A stretch of DNA of 64,000 nt from contig LIHN01000004.1 in the NCBI GenBank assembly GCA_001314545.1, positions 62,001-126,000 of the forward strand, given 5' to 3'. Positions 29,855-40,178 of the stretch are shown piece by piece (the stretch's first letter is position 1; the number at the start of each line of letters is the position of its first letter). The position numbers and the translations under genes were made by a program. A model generated the notes under the pieces. That model ran no database searches. It was not told where the DNA came from and saw only the letters and a list, made by a program, of their open reading frames with translations. Source of the stretch: Bacteroidetes bacterium HLUCCA01. Lineage in GTDB: Bacteria; Bacteroidota; Rhodothermia; Balneolales; HLUCCA01.

Positions 29855-30607
29855 TTACTTTTTATAATGTTGGATCACTCTTCGCAAATCCGATGGCCAG
29901 TCTGCCTCAAATTCCATCGTTTTGCCGTTTTTGGGGTGCTGAAGTTCGAGCCTCCAGGAGTGCAGGGCCTGCCGGTCTATCTGCTCCTCTGCCAGTTCTT
30001 CCGGAGCATAATGGCGGTCGCCTACCAGCGGGTGACCGTACTCGGCGAACTGTACCCGTATTTGATTTTTCAACCCGGTATCCAGATTTATCTGCACGAG
30101 GGTGGTTTCGGCATACCGTTCGAGCACCTTGAAGGTGAGTCGTGCCATGGCCCCTTCCGGGTCCTCAGGATCTACAACAACGTTTCGAAATCCTTCACTA
30201 ACCTTTTTCATGTAATGGATGAGCTCGCCCTCGTCTACGGGAATTACACCCCTGACCAGTGACAAGTAGGTTCGTTTTGGCGTGTGCGACAGAAACTGTC
30301 GTACCAGGTCTTTGTGTGCAGCGCTGTTTTTGGCAAAAACTACCAATCCTGATGTAAACCGGTCAATACGGTGTACCGTGATGGCTTTTTCGTTATGTAC
30401 ACTCAGCTCTTCATTGAGTGCCTCCAGCAAATTGGCCGACTGCATCCCGGGGATGGGCACACTTAGGAGGCCGGATGGTTTGCTTGCTACCAGAAAATCA
30501 TTGTCTTCATACACAATGCTGATTTGACGGTCGCGCTTGCTGCGCATGGGAGGCTTTCGTCCTCCGCGTTTCAGGTAACGTTTGGGCTTGTTGTTTTTAG
30601 GACTCAT
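29855..30607 (-). CDS. RluA-family RNA pseudouridine synthase
   Basis: 'TVHRIDRFTSGLVVFAKN' catalytic motif, 'LDTGLKNQIRVQFAEYGHPLVGDRHY'. Confidence 0.9.
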   Translation of the reverse strand: MSPKNNKPKRYLKRGGRKPPMRSKRDRQISIVYEDNDFLVASKPSGLLSVPIPGMQSANLLEALNEELSVHNEKAITVHRIDRFTSGLVVFAKNSAAHKDLVRQFLSHTPKRTYLSLVRGVIPVDEGELIHYMKKVSEGFRNVVVDPEDPEGAMARLTFKVLERYAETTLVQINLDTGLKNQIRVQFAEYGHPLVGDRHYAPEELAEEQIDRQALHSWRLELQHPKNGKTMEFEADWPSDLRRVIQHYKK

Positions 30608-30613
30608 GTTCTC

Positions 30614-31165
30614 TCAAAGTTTCATTTGGTCGAGTTCCCGCAGAAATCGCTGGCTTTCAATATCGTCAGGAAATTTGGATATACAATTGAAAAGCACGGT
30701 TTTGGCCTCGGCAATGCGGTCCAGTTTAACCAGTGTGGCAGCGAAGTTCTGCAGTACATCCGGGGTTTCACCGCCGATGCGTATGCTGCGTTCTACTACA
30801 ATTCGTGCGTCTTCATGCAATCCCAGCGCGTCCAGGGAAATAAATAATTCATTCAGCAAACCCACATGTTCAGGCCACACCTTGAGGGCTTTACGGTACA
30901 TTTCCACCGCTTTTTCATGGTAATCAAGCAACTGACATACCGAACCGAGCATGAACCGTACGTAGGCCTGGTCTTCCCCGGTAGTCTCTTTTTCATAACG
31001 AAGGAGGTCGTCTCCGATGTGTCTGAGACCGGTGCCTGCTTTTTTTATTTTATGGGGTTCAGTCTGGGGGTCGGCCGACTCCATGATCTCGTTCAGGTCT
31101 ACAATTTTTTCGGATAACTCGAGGAGGGTTTCTTTAAGTTCCGGCATAGTTTGAGGTGTTTTCAT
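30614..31165 (-). CDS. TPR-like protein of unknown function
   Basis: Helical repeats 'VCQLLDYHEKAVEMYRKALKVWPEH'. Confidence 0.7.
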   Translation of the reverse strand: MKTPQTMPELKETLLELSEKIVDLNEIMESADPQTEPHKIKKAGTGLRHIGDDLLRYEKETTGEDQAYVRFMLGSVCQLLDYHEKAVEMYRKALKVWPEHVGLLNELFISLDALGLHEDARIVVERSIRIGGETPDVLQNFAATLVKLDRIAEAKTVLFNCISKFPDDIESQRFLRELDQMKL

Positions 31166-31189
31166 CCTGTTTGGGTCCTGTCCGGGTCC

Positions 31190-34100
31190 TCAGTTCTGTA
31201 TAACAGAAACCTGGAAGTCGCGCACGACGGTTTCGCAGGGGGTGTCTGCCATGATGAATGCGGTCAGGGTAACTGTATAGTTTCCGGGCTGGCTGTACCG
31301 GTGCCGAACGCGCTGGCCGGCAGCGGTGGTTCCATCGCCAAACTCCCAGAAAAACCGAAGGTCAACGTCAGATGCTGCCAGCGTTGGTGAGGCGTCAAAG
31401 ACCATGATAGTGTTGTTTTCATCCATACGGTGTTCACGGGGAACTTCCGCAAGGATGCGGGGCACGGGGTACGCTTCGAATCGGGTATCCAGCAGGATAT
31501 CGCCGGACTTCCGGGTCAGCACCAGGTGCTGTCGACCCTGGTTATCGAAGGAAATTTCAGAGGACTGTGCCGTTGTGAGGAGTTCTTCGTTGAGCCGGGT
31601 TTCAAATTGATGGTGAAACTGCGAAGGCGATACCCCCAATTCAGCGGGAAGGTTCAGGGGCTCGGAGACGCAGTAAATGCCACTTAATCTGGATTCAAGG
31701 GCCGTTATGGTTTCTTCGCGCACGGTTACTGCTTCTGGAGGAGCTGCGGCTTCCGGTTCTGTATCCGGGAGTTCTTCGGCTTCCTCGGCCCGCGCAATTT
31801 CAGCAAGCCGGGCGGCTTCAGCGGCTTCCTCGGCCCGCGCAATTTCGGCAAGCCGGGCGGCTTCAGCAGCTTCCTCGGCCCGCGCAATTTCGGCAAGTCG
31901 GGCGGCTTCAGCGGCTTCCTCGACCCGCGCTATTTCAGCAAGTCGAGCAGCTTCAGCGGCTTCTTCGGCCCGCGCAATTTCGGCAAGTCGGGCAGCTTCA
32001 GCGGCTTCTTCGGCCCGCGCAATTTCGGCAAGTCGGGCGGCTTCAGCGTCGGCAAAAGCCCGGTTGAATTCGAGTGCGGCCAGTACGGGTGAGGGTGCCG
32101 TTTCCACGGGCATATACGCGTCAAAAGGCTGCATCGTTACCCGATCAAGACCTTCCGGAGCCACAGTCCATTCCGGCTGCACCGGCGTGGGGATATCCCC
32201 GGTCTGCTGAGCCTGTTCGGAACGCTGCTGAGTTTCATCTGTTACCCTCTCTTCGTCGGTTGGCTCATCTTCACCATCAGTTTCCTGCGCCTCAGCCTGC
32301 TGCGCTGATTCATCAGCCGTCACCAAAGTGTCTTCACGGGGCAACACTGCTACCGCCGGGGACTCCTCCACCTCCGGTAGTTCGACCACCGCAACGGGTG
32401 CTTCTTCAAGCACACGAACGACTTCATCGACCGACTGTACCGAGGAGAACGTGCCGGAATCATCTACAATTATCAGCCGAACCGTATACTCGCCCGGCGA
32501 ACGGTACCGGTGTTCTGCCGTGGGACCTGCTATCCGGGTACCATCACCCATATACCACTCATAGCTGATGAGCTCTCCGTCAGGGTCAAAGGAATCCAGG
32601 GCGTTCAGTTGCACCGGCTCGTTGTACACAACCCGATTACCGGTAATGACGGGAACCGGCGGAGTGTTAACCCGCACATAAAGTGAATCCCTATCCGTCA
32701 GGCCAAAACTGTCTGTCACCGTAAGATACACATAGTAATCGCCGGGGTCCGCAATGGCCTGTCTTACGGTCATACCTTCCCGAACGGTGCCATCCGGAAA
32801 GGTCCATTCATACCTGACAATCCGTCCCTCGTCTGCGCGCGACCGGTTTCCGTTGAAAACCGGCGGACGATTAGGGGAAATATGTTTGTCGGCACCGGCA
32901 TTGGCAACGGGACCGTTACTTACCCTGACTGCGTGCCGTGCGGTTGAGGTAGCATTCTGGGCAAATGAATCATCCGTTACCGTAAGCGTGACGGCCAGAT
33001 TTCGGTCTGAGGTAAGGGCATAGCTCACAACAGGCTCTGAGGAAACGGTCTCCCCGTTCACCTCCCATCGAAACTCCGTTATTTCACCATCCGGATCGGT
33101 AGAAGCCGATGCATCCAGCAGAATGACGTCCCCGTTTTGAGCAGCGTCCGGAGCATTGATGACAGCCAGGGGCGACTCATTCATGCGCACGGTGGCGGTT
33201 GCGGTCTGGGATGCGCAGGGGGAGCCGGAATTATCCGTTACGGTGAGGGTGACGGTAAACTGCCCGGGGCTGCCATAGGTGTGGTCAACCCGCGCGCCGG
33301 TTCCGCTCGTACCGTCGCCAAAATCCCAGTGATAGCGGATGATCTGACCGTCAGGGTCTTCCGAAACCGTTCCATCAAAAACGATGGGTGTGCCTGCAAT
33401 GAACTGACGGTCGCCACCGGCCCAGGCGTATGGTGGCTGGTTCACCCGAAGCGAGTCGTGCAGTAGTACCGATTGTCTTGCACCTTCAAACAGACCACTG
33501 ACCTTCATGGTAAAGGGATGGTAGCCGGGTTCGGTGAATGTTCGTTGTATGGCGGATCCGGTCAGGGTATCAGCATCAAAAATCCACATGGTTTCCGGGT
33601 TCAGGAAATCATCGCCGTTCACAATAACAGACTGAAGCGCGAAAACCTGACAGGATAAAGAGTCGGGGTAGGAAGCTTCGAAGCTGATTCGGGGCGTAGT
33701 GGCGGGCTGGTAATCTGGTATAGGCAGGGGTAGTTTCAGCGGCGTGTTGTCCTCCTGCAGGACCATGAAGCTGAAGGTGTTCACGGTGGTAATGCCGGAA
33801 AAATTGAAGCCAACCTGTTCTATGCCCTGTGGAATTTCAGCGGGGATGTAGGTCCATTCACCGGGAGTCGATACGGGAAGGCGGAGGTCGTCCCGGAAGG
33901 GTATTTTAAGCTGGGACACAGCGTTTCCAAGACCGAATCCGGCCAGTTGAATCTGGGTTTCGGGCTGAACCGGTATGCGTATTTGTCCTTCAAAATCGGT
34001 TTCTGCCGGTGTGCGGAGTGTGAGGTCATAGGCGAACATCCGGACCCCCGTCGGCGGAACCTTGTCGTTGGGGTCGTAGGATAGTACATAATCGAAATAG

Positions 34101-34639
34101 TTGGCGTCATCACCCTGTGTAGCGTAGGCGATGAATGCATAGCGCCGGAATCCATCGGGTGTACTGCTGCCACGATCGGCAGGAAGCTCACCCAGAACCA
34201 TATACCGGCCGTCAAGACGCGGTTCAGCACCAAGGGTTTGATCGTGGATGATATCTTCAGCTGCGAAAGGGTAGCTGGCCATAGAGACCGGCTGCGGAGC
34301 ACCTGCGAGGGAGTCGTGCAGGGAAGCGGCTGTTGGTCCTCCGATGAGCATATACCGGGTTTGGGCGGTGTATCGGGAGCCTTCACGCTGATCCAGATAG
34401 CCGCCGGTATCGGCATCAAAGATGCGCAGGTAAACGGGCTGCGACTCCTCGTGCGGAATGTCGATAAATAGTACCTGGGCGTTGTTGTAGTCACCGCGGG
34501 CGGCGGGAACGTCCGGACCCAGCACCGAGAAGAACAATCCCCGGGCCTGCTGGGCAAGACCAGCCCGGGGCATCATCAACAAAACGCCGGTGAGCAGAAC
34601 CAGAACTGTGGGTAACAGGTCACGGGCGTGAAACTTCAT
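31190..34639 (-). CDS. Large secreted multi-PKD-domain protein with internal coiled-coil repeat
   Basis: Several PKD motifs 'WDFGDGTSGTGARVDHTYGSPGQFTVTLTV', 'WEFGDGTTAAGQRVRHRYSQPGNYTVTLTA'; signal peptide; 15-aa (AEAARLAEIARAEEA) repeats. Confidence 0.85.
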   Translation of the reverse strand: MKFHARDLLPTVLVLLTGVLLMMPRAGLAQQARGLFFSVLGPDVPAARGDYNNAQVLFIDIPHEESQPVYLRIFDADTGGYLDQREGSRYTAQTRYMLIGGPTAASLHDSLAGAPQPVSMASYPFAAEDIIHDQTLGAEPRLDGRYMVLGELPADRGSSTPDGFRRYAFIAYATQGDDANYFDYVLSYDPNDKVPPTGVRMFAYDLTLRTPAETDFEGQIRIPVQPETQIQLAGFGLGNAVSQLKIPFRDDLRLPVSTPGEWTYIPAEIPQGIEQVGFNFSGITTVNTFSFMVLQEDNTPLKLPLPIPDYQPATTPRISFEASYPDSLSCQVFALQSVIVNGDDFLNPETMWIFDADTLTGSAIQRTFTEPGYHPFTMKVSGLFEGARQSVLLHDSLRVNQPPYAWAGGDRQFIAGTPIVFDGTVSEDPDGQIIRYHWDFGDGTSGTGARVDHTYGSPGQFTVTLTVTDNSGSPCASQTATATVRMNESPLAVINAPDAAQNGDVILLDASASTDPDGEITEFRWEVNGETVSSEPVVSYALTSDRNLAVTLTVTDDSFAQNATSTARHAVRVSNGPVANAGADKHISPNRPPVFNGNRSRADEGRIVRYEWTFPDGTVREGMTVRQAIADPGDYYVYLTVTDSFGLTDRDSLYVRVNTPPVPVITGNRVVYNEPVQLNALDSFDPDGELISYEWYMGDGTRIAGPTAEHRYRSPGEYTVRLIIVDDSGTFSSVQSVDEVVRVLEEAPVAVVELPEVEESPAVAVLPREDTLVTADESAQQAEAQETDGEDEPTDEERVTDETQQRSEQAQQTGDIPTPVQPEWTVAPEGLDRVTMQPFDAYMPVETAPSPVLAALEFNRAFADAEAARLAEIARAEEAAEAARLAEIARAEEAAEAARLAEIARVEEAAEAARLAEIARAEEAAEAARLAEIARAEEAAEAARLAEIARAEEAEELPDTEPEAAAPPEAVTVREETITALESRLSGIYCVSEPLNLPAELGVSPSQFHHQFETRLNEELLTTAQSSEISFDNQGRQHLVLTRKSGDILLDTRFEAYPVPRILAEVPREHRMDENNTIMVFDASPTLAASDVDLRFFWEFGDGTTAAGQRVRHRYSQPGNYTVTLTAFIMADTPCETVVRDFQVSVIQN
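31769..32047 (-). repeat. 45-bp coding tandem repeat (about 6 copies) in the PKD protein
   Basis: gcttcagcggcttcctcggcccgcgcaatttcggcaagtcgggcg repeated from 31814 at 45-bp spacing with few substitutions. Confidence 0.92.
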
Positions 34640-34653
34640 AAAGAACCGCTGTA

Positions 34654-35013
34654 TCAGCTAAATTGAGTGTCAATTTCGTGCACTTTCCGCAAAATTGCCC
34701 GGGCATTCTCGTCTTTGTTTTGCATAACACGGTGCTGCAGATTGGTCACGAGATTGGCGCGCGACTCCTCGAAAGCCAGTTCGCGGGCGGCCTTATGATT
34801 GGTGGTACGCAGCAATACGAAGATTTCATCGGCACGTACCACACTGTAAAGGCGGTCTTTGTTGAAGGCATGGGAACGAAGTTCTTCAAACTTGCTGAAT
34901 ACCCGGGGAAAGTCTTCGGTGTTTTCGGCCTTGTCAAGCACCTCTACATCGGAAGCACCTTCTGCGCTGAGCGGTACCCGGCAGATAAAAAAGAAATTGT
35001 CAGTGTATTGCAT
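34654..35013 (-). CDS. Conserved-looking hypothetical protein
   Basis: ORF with probable ATG at 35013 ('MQYTDNFFFICRVPL'); no family recognised. Confidence 0.55.
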   Translation of the reverse strand: MQYTDNFFFICRVPLSAEGASDVEVLDKAENTEDFPRVFSKFEELRSHAFNKDRLYSVVRADEIFVLLRTTNHKAARELAFEESRANLVTNLQHRVMQNKDENARAILRKVHEIDTQFS

Positions 35014-35162
35014 ACAATTGGGTTGTTTCTGGAAATCACTATGGCTTGTAATGCAAATATACGTAAAGCCGGCGCAACTTGGAATCCGATTCACGGGTGT
35101 AGTTTAGGCCACTATTAAAGCTGACCTAAATAATCTGTATATTGTAACGATGTACACAAGGT

Positions 35163-36911
35163 ATGCCATACATAAATTCACCGATTAACTTAGATATTTT
35201 GTCATTTAACGATTTTAAGATAGGCGAGAAGGTCCTGATGGGCCTTACCGACATGGGCTTTGACAAGCCGACGCCTATACAAGAAGAAGCCATCCCCGTA
35301 CTGCTGGATGGCAAAGATATATTAGCCTCAGCTCAGACCGGAACCGGAAAAACTGCGGCCTTCGCCATCCCGCTTATTGAGAAGATCAGCGCCAATCCAA
35401 AACCCGGTATCCGCGCGCTTGTACTGGCTCCAACCCGGGAACTGGCCATTCAGATTGATCAGCAATTCTGGAGCATCGGCTATCACGCCGGTATCAGCAG
35501 CGCCTGCATCTATGGCGGGTCCGACTGGGGGACTCAGGAAAAAGCCATACGCGAGGGTGTTGACATTCTGGTAGCTACTCCGGGCAGGCTGATTGACCAC
35601 ATCAAGGTTTCCTCCGTTGATTTCAGTGCCCTGGAATTTCTGGTACTTGACGAGGCAGACCGTATGCTGGATATGGGCTTTTTACCGGATGTGCGCAGCA
35701 TCATCCACCGTCTGCCCAAGAAGCGTCAATCGCTGCTGTTTTCAGCTACCCTGTCGGGCAGCATCGAAACACTGGCACGTGAAATCACACAGGACCCGGT
35801 ACGAATCAATATCTCCTCATTCAAACCTGCAGAAGGGGTCACCCAACAGGCCTACAAAGTAGCTGAGTCGGGCAAACTGGACCTCATACTGCACCTTGTG
35901 GATCCGAAAACTATTGATTCCGCCATCATCTTTGTATCCACCAAACGTGGCGTAGACGGTCTGGCCCGGGCTCTGCAGAAAAAGGGTGTCAAGGTTGGCT
36001 CCATGCATGGCGACCGTGACCAGAAAGAGCGGGAGGCCACACTGAGCGATTTCTCCAACAGCAGAATCAATGTCATTGTAGCAACCGACGTGATGGCACG
36101 CGGCATCGATGTTACCGGGGTTTCGCATGTGATCAATTATAACGTCCCGCGCGACCTTGATGATTATATCCACCGGATTGGTCGTACGGCACGTGCTGAA
36201 AAGAAAGGAACGGCCATAACGCTGGTCAGTCCGGAAGATGGTCGTTATTTCAGTACCATCAGCAAGGAAATGAGCGATCGCCTGGAGATTGTTGACCTGC
36301 CGGAAGCCCTGGCCGATTATGCCGCTGATGGCGCAGACGGTTCTTCTACCAGACGCACTGCACCACCCCGTGGCGGCAGCAAGGGCAGAAGCAGCAGCCG
36401 ATCCGGCTCAGCTGGCCCGGGCAGGGGCCGACAAAGCAGACGACCCGCACCCGCTTCGGATGCCGGTAGTTCCGGCCAGAGTGGCGACAATACGACCAGA
36501 GCTACTACCAAAAGTAACGACGAAAACGGCAACGCTCAGGAGACATCAGAAAATAAGCCGACAGACGATACCAAACGGACCAGTCGGAGACGGCCGCCCC
36601 GTCGCCGTAAAGAAGACGATGCTCCAGCCGACAGAACTAAACAAAAAAGCCGGAATGACGATAACTCTAGGGATGATGACCGGCGAAAACCATCTTCTGG
36701 CAGAGACTCCCGACGCGGTTCTGAATCCCGCGGGGGCAGAAGCCGAAGCAATGGCGATACGTCCGGCAAAAAACGAACTCCCGTTGATCAGCAACAGCTG
36801 AATCGTATCAAAAGTGTGACGGAACCCTTTGGGAACGACACCAAACCAGCGGAAAACAAGCCTAAAGGCGGTATATGGTCGAAGATAACGTCGATCTTCG
36901 GTAAGGATTAA
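35163..36911 (+). CDS. DEAD-box RNA helicase (RhlE-like) with long basic/RG-rich tail
   Basis: 'ASAQTGTGKTAAF', 'PTRELAIQI', 'VLDEADRMLDMGF', 'FSATLS', 'HRIGRTARA'; C-terminal R/S/K/D-rich region. Confidence 0.93.
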   Translation: MPYINSPINLDILSFNDFKIGEKVLMGLTDMGFDKPTPIQEEAIPVLLDGKDILASAQTGTGKTAAFAIPLIEKISANPKPGIRALVLAPTRELAIQIDQQFWSIGYHAGISSACIYGGSDWGTQEKAIREGVDILVATPGRLIDHIKVSSVDFSALEFLVLDEADRMLDMGFLPDVRSIIHRLPKKRQSLLFSATLSGSIETLAREITQDPVRINISSFKPAEGVTQQAYKVAESGKLDLILHLVDPKTIDSAIIFVSTKRGVDGLARALQKKGVKVGSMHGDRDQKEREATLSDFSNSRINVIVATDVMARGIDVTGVSHVINYNVPRDLDDYIHRIGRTARAEKKGTAITLVSPEDGRYFSTISKEMSDRLEIVDLPEALADYAADGADGSSTRRTAPPRGGSKGRSSSRSGSAGPGRGRQSRRPAPASDAGSSGQSGDNTTRATTKSNDENGNAQETSENKPTDDTKRTSRRRPPRRRKEDDAPADRTKQKSRNDDNSRDDDRRKPSSGRDSRRGSESRGGRSRSNGDTSGKKRTPVDQQQLNRIKSVTEPFGNDTKPAENKPKGGIWSKITSIFGKD

Positions 36912-37125
36912 TGCCAAACACCTGTCTTTCAGGGCTTTTTCTAGCGGTATAATGCGTTGATGCGGTAGTTTTAGTCGTTTTGGAGGTGCCGGCCTTGAGG
37001 AAGCACCAACCTTTTCGATGCCTTGTTTTCAATGCACCAATGCATTGTTTATTATTGGATTGTGTCTTTTTTTAAATGTCTGCTGAGCCTGGTGCCCGTC
37101 AGACATCCAACTCAGTGAATCTACC

Positions 37126-39918
37126 GTGTTTGGTGAAACTCTATTATCCGTATTACCGGTCGCGCTGCTGCAGGCAGTTCCGGCATCGGAATATATACCA
37201 GACCCCTTTGTGACAGGTCTGACCACCGGCATAGCGGTGGTTGCTGTTCTTGCCTCACTGGCGATTAGCATCATTCATCGCAATAAAACGGCACTTTACG
37301 GGCTTGTTTTCATCCTGTTCGCTGGATTGTTCGCCCTTTCTCAGTTGTTTCCCGTGATCTACTCCATAGCGGATCTTCGTGGTATAGCCATCGTGGGAAC
37401 GGGTGTTTCAGCACTTCTTGTGCTGAGTCGCATGAAATTCTATGCCGACAATCCCAAGGGTATTGACATTGCCCTGTTCACCGGGTACCTGCTTTCCGGC
37501 CTTACCCTGTGGGCAGTGTTGCTTCCCGGATTTGGAGTACCGGCCACGGTAGTTTTTACCTACCTGCCCGTTATTGCCTTAATTTGTGTTTCGGCCTGGC
37601 TGTATGCCTATCGTGATGTAAAACATCCTGTCCGTCTCATGGTGGCCGCTGCTGTGGCCACACTCATCCTGATGCTTGTTCAGCATGGATCCGCAACCGG
37701 GCATTATGGTTTTGAGTTGGTTTTCGCAGATCGCGTAGCCCAGGTAATGGCCGGACTCCTGTTACCGCTGTTCGCACTTCTTATCTACATGACCACCTCG
37801 AGGGATGCCGGTACCAGCAAAGACGCCGGCAGCCCATCCGGCGATGAGCTCACAAAGCTCCAAAATATGGATCGCCTCAAAGACGAGTACGTTGCCATGG
37901 TTGCCCATGAAATCAGGACACCGCTTGCGGGGATAACGGGCATCACAGAGCTGCTGATTGAGGGCGCCGAGGGGGAATTATCAAAAGATGTGGTCAAAAA
38001 TCTGGAATTGATTTCAGGCAGCAGCAAACGTCTCACCTACTTGCTCAACGAACTTCTGGATATTTCACGCATCCAGGAAAACCTGCTCGACTACAATCCA
38101 CGGCCGGTACACCTGCGGTCGGCCGTCAACCGTGTAATAGCCCTGCAGTTCAGCAAGGCCAGTTCCAAAGGCGTTGAGTTACGCAATCAGATTCCAAAAA
38201 CCGCACCCAATGTCTATGCCGATCCGGATAAACTGGAACAGGTCTTGCATAACCTGATCAACAATTCGGTCAAGTTTACCGAAGACGGGTACGTTGCCAT
38301 TGACGCCGATGTTCAGGATGGACGCGTGGTGATTACCATCGAAGATACCGGAAACGGGTTATCCAAGGAGCACATGGACCGCATCATGGCCTCCTTCGAT
38401 GAAGATCTTACCAAACCCGTGCCAAGTCAGACCGGATCCGGGCTCGGACTAAAGATAACCAACAAGCTCGTTCGGCTGATGGGCGGAGAGCTGACGATGG
38501 AGTCGGCCCAGGGCTTTGGTTCCTACTTCGGATTTTCCGTGCCTGTTACCGAGGACGACGCCGATGTGGATGAAACCTATGAAAACTACTCGATTACCCG
38601 CCGGGCACCCTCGGCTCCGCTGACCCGGCTTGTTCCGCATCGCAACGCACATATCAGCGATAAGTTCAGGGTCATGATTGTAGACGATGAACCCGTCAAC
38701 ATCAAGGTACTCACGGCCCAGTTGAGCCGGGCAGGCTATGATGTAGTAAGTTTCCATCACGGCAGGGATGCGCTGGACTATCTGAGCGTTGAAAAAATTC
38801 CGGATCTCATTTTGCTGGACGTAATGATGCCCAACCTGAATGGTTTTGAGGTGTGTAAAATCATACGTGAAGAATATACCCAAACGGAGCTGCCGGTCAT
38901 CCTGCTTACGGCCAAAAGTCAGACCACCGATGTACTTCAGGGGTTCAAGTACGGTGCCAACGATTACATCGCCAAGCCCATTGCCAAAGACGAACTTCTG
39001 GCACGTATTAAAACGCATATGGAGCTGAGTAAAATCAACCATGCATTCAGCCGGTTTGTGCCGCATGAGTTTTTACGGTTTCTGGGCTATGAAAGCATAC
39101 TGGACATCAAGCTGGGCGACCAGGTGCAGAAAAATATGGCGGTCATGTTCATTGACATCAAAGACTTCACCCGTCTTTCTGAGAATATGAGTCCGAAGGA
39201 GTCGTTTGATTTCATCAACACCTTCCTGGGCGTGGTCAGTCCGCTGATTCGCCGGAGCGGTGGATTCATCGACAAGTTCATCGGTGATGCTATCATGGCG
39301 TTGTTCCCGGGCGGTGCGGATGATGCCCTCGGTTCAGCCGTTCTGATTTCGGATGAACTCAAAAAACTCAACGAAGAACGCAAAAGGCTGGACCTTGAGC
39401 CTATTCACATCGGTACCGGGTTGCATTCGGGTGACCTGATGCTGGGTATGATTGGTGAAGAGCTTCGCATGGAAGGGACGGTAATTTCCGATGTGGTGAA
39501 TACCGCATCACGGCTTGAAGGATTAACCAAAGTATTTGACAGCAACGTAATCATCAGTTCGGATATACTGGACGCGCTGTCGTACTCCAATTTGTATCAC
39601 TTCCGATATCTGGGCAAAACACGCGTTAAGGGGAAAAATAATATACTTGACGTCTATGGGGTAATTGAAGCGGATGACCCGCTGAAAATTAAATTTGAAA
39701 AAGCCTCGGCCGAAGCATTTGAAGCGGGTATCAAGGAGTTTTACGAGAAGAACTTTACCCGGGCGAGCGTGCATTTTAATGAAGTCTTGAAAAACCACCC
39801 GGCTGATAAGGCCGCAAGTATCTTCCTGAAACGATCGGCCCATCTGATGGTTACCGGGGTTCCGGATACCTGGAGCGGCGTTGATGAGGGAACGTATATT
39901 ATTGAGCAGAACCAATAA
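37126..39918 (+). CDS. Multi-TM hybrid histidine kinase-response regulator-class III nucleotide cyclase
   Basis: GTG start; about 7 hydrophobic segments; H-box 'HEIRTPLAGI', HATPase 'GSGLGLKITNKLVRLMGGE', REC 'MIVDDEPVN...ILLDVMMP...KPIAKDE', cyclase 'AVMFIDIKDFTRLSE...GGFIDKFIGDAIMALF...VVNTASRLEG'. Confidence 0.9.
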   Translation: MFGETLLSVLPVALLQAVPASEYIPDPFVTGLTTGIAVVAVLASLAISIIHRNKTALYGLVFILFAGLFALSQLFPVIYSIADLRGIAIVGTGVSALLVLSRMKFYADNPKGIDIALFTGYLLSGLTLWAVLLPGFGVPATVVFTYLPVIALICVSAWLYAYRDVKHPVRLMVAAAVATLILMLVQHGSATGHYGFELVFADRVAQVMAGLLLPLFALLIYMTTSRDAGTSKDAGSPSGDELTKLQNMDRLKDEYVAMVAHEIRTPLAGITGITELLIEGAEGELSKDVVKNLELISGSSKRLTYLLNELLDISRIQENLLDYNPRPVHLRSAVNRVIALQFSKASSKGVELRNQIPKTAPNVYADPDKLEQVLHNLINNSVKFTEDGYVAIDADVQDGRVVITIEDTGNGLSKEHMDRIMASFDEDLTKPVPSQTGSGLGLKITNKLVRLMGGELTMESAQGFGSYFGFSVPVTEDDADVDETYENYSITRRAPSAPLTRLVPHRNAHISDKFRVMIVDDEPVNIKVLTAQLSRAGYDVVSFHHGRDALDYLSVEKIPDLILLDVMMPNLNGFEVCKIIREEYTQTELPVILLTAKSQTTDVLQGFKYGANDYIAKPIAKDELLARIKTHMELSKINHAFSRFVPHEFLRFLGYESILDIKLGDQVQKNMAVMFIDIKDFTRLSENMSPKESFDFINTFLGVVSPLIRRSGGFIDKFIGDAIMALFPGGADDALGSAVLISDELKKLNEERKRLDLEPIHIGTGLHSGDLMLGMIGEELRMEGTVISDVVNTASRLEGLTKVFDSNVIISSDILDALSYSNLYHFRYLGKTRVKGKNNILDVYGVIEADDPLKIKFEKASAEAFEAGIKEFYEKNFTRASVHFNEVLKNHPADKAASIFLKRSAHLMVTGVPDTWSGVDEGTYIIEQNQ

Positions 39919-40178
39919 GACTGAGTCGGCAGATCATAAGACCTGTGCCTGAGCGTGGCAGCCTGTCAACAGACAATGGCACAGAAATATATTAATCCCG
40001 ACACAGCGATGTTTCACGAAGTAAACTATCGGCGCTGGACTGTAAAAACGGGTTAAATCTCAAATTTGACAGAATAATCTTCGTTCCGGGGGGTTGAAGT
40101 CATACTAAGACGCTGCCCCTGTTTTTAGGAAAAGCAGATACGGTTCAGCATTAACTGTCAAAAAGAAGGAGTTTTTTT

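Noticed and set aside
31677-32210. 177-aa Ala/Ser-rich plus-strand ORF
   Set aside because: Antisense translation of the 45-bp repeat region; periodic only because the DNA is periodic.
33820-34557. 245-aa minus-strand ORF overlapping the PKD gene in another frame
   Set aside because: Out-of-frame shadow of the PKD protein, Pro/Ser/Arg-rich.
37126-37810. Histidine-kinase rhodopsin (7TM sensory rhodopsin fused to the kinase)
   Set aside because: The last hydrophobic helix before the kinase (VAQVMAGLLLPLFALLIYM) has no retinal-binding Lys, and no rhodopsin helix C motif is seen.
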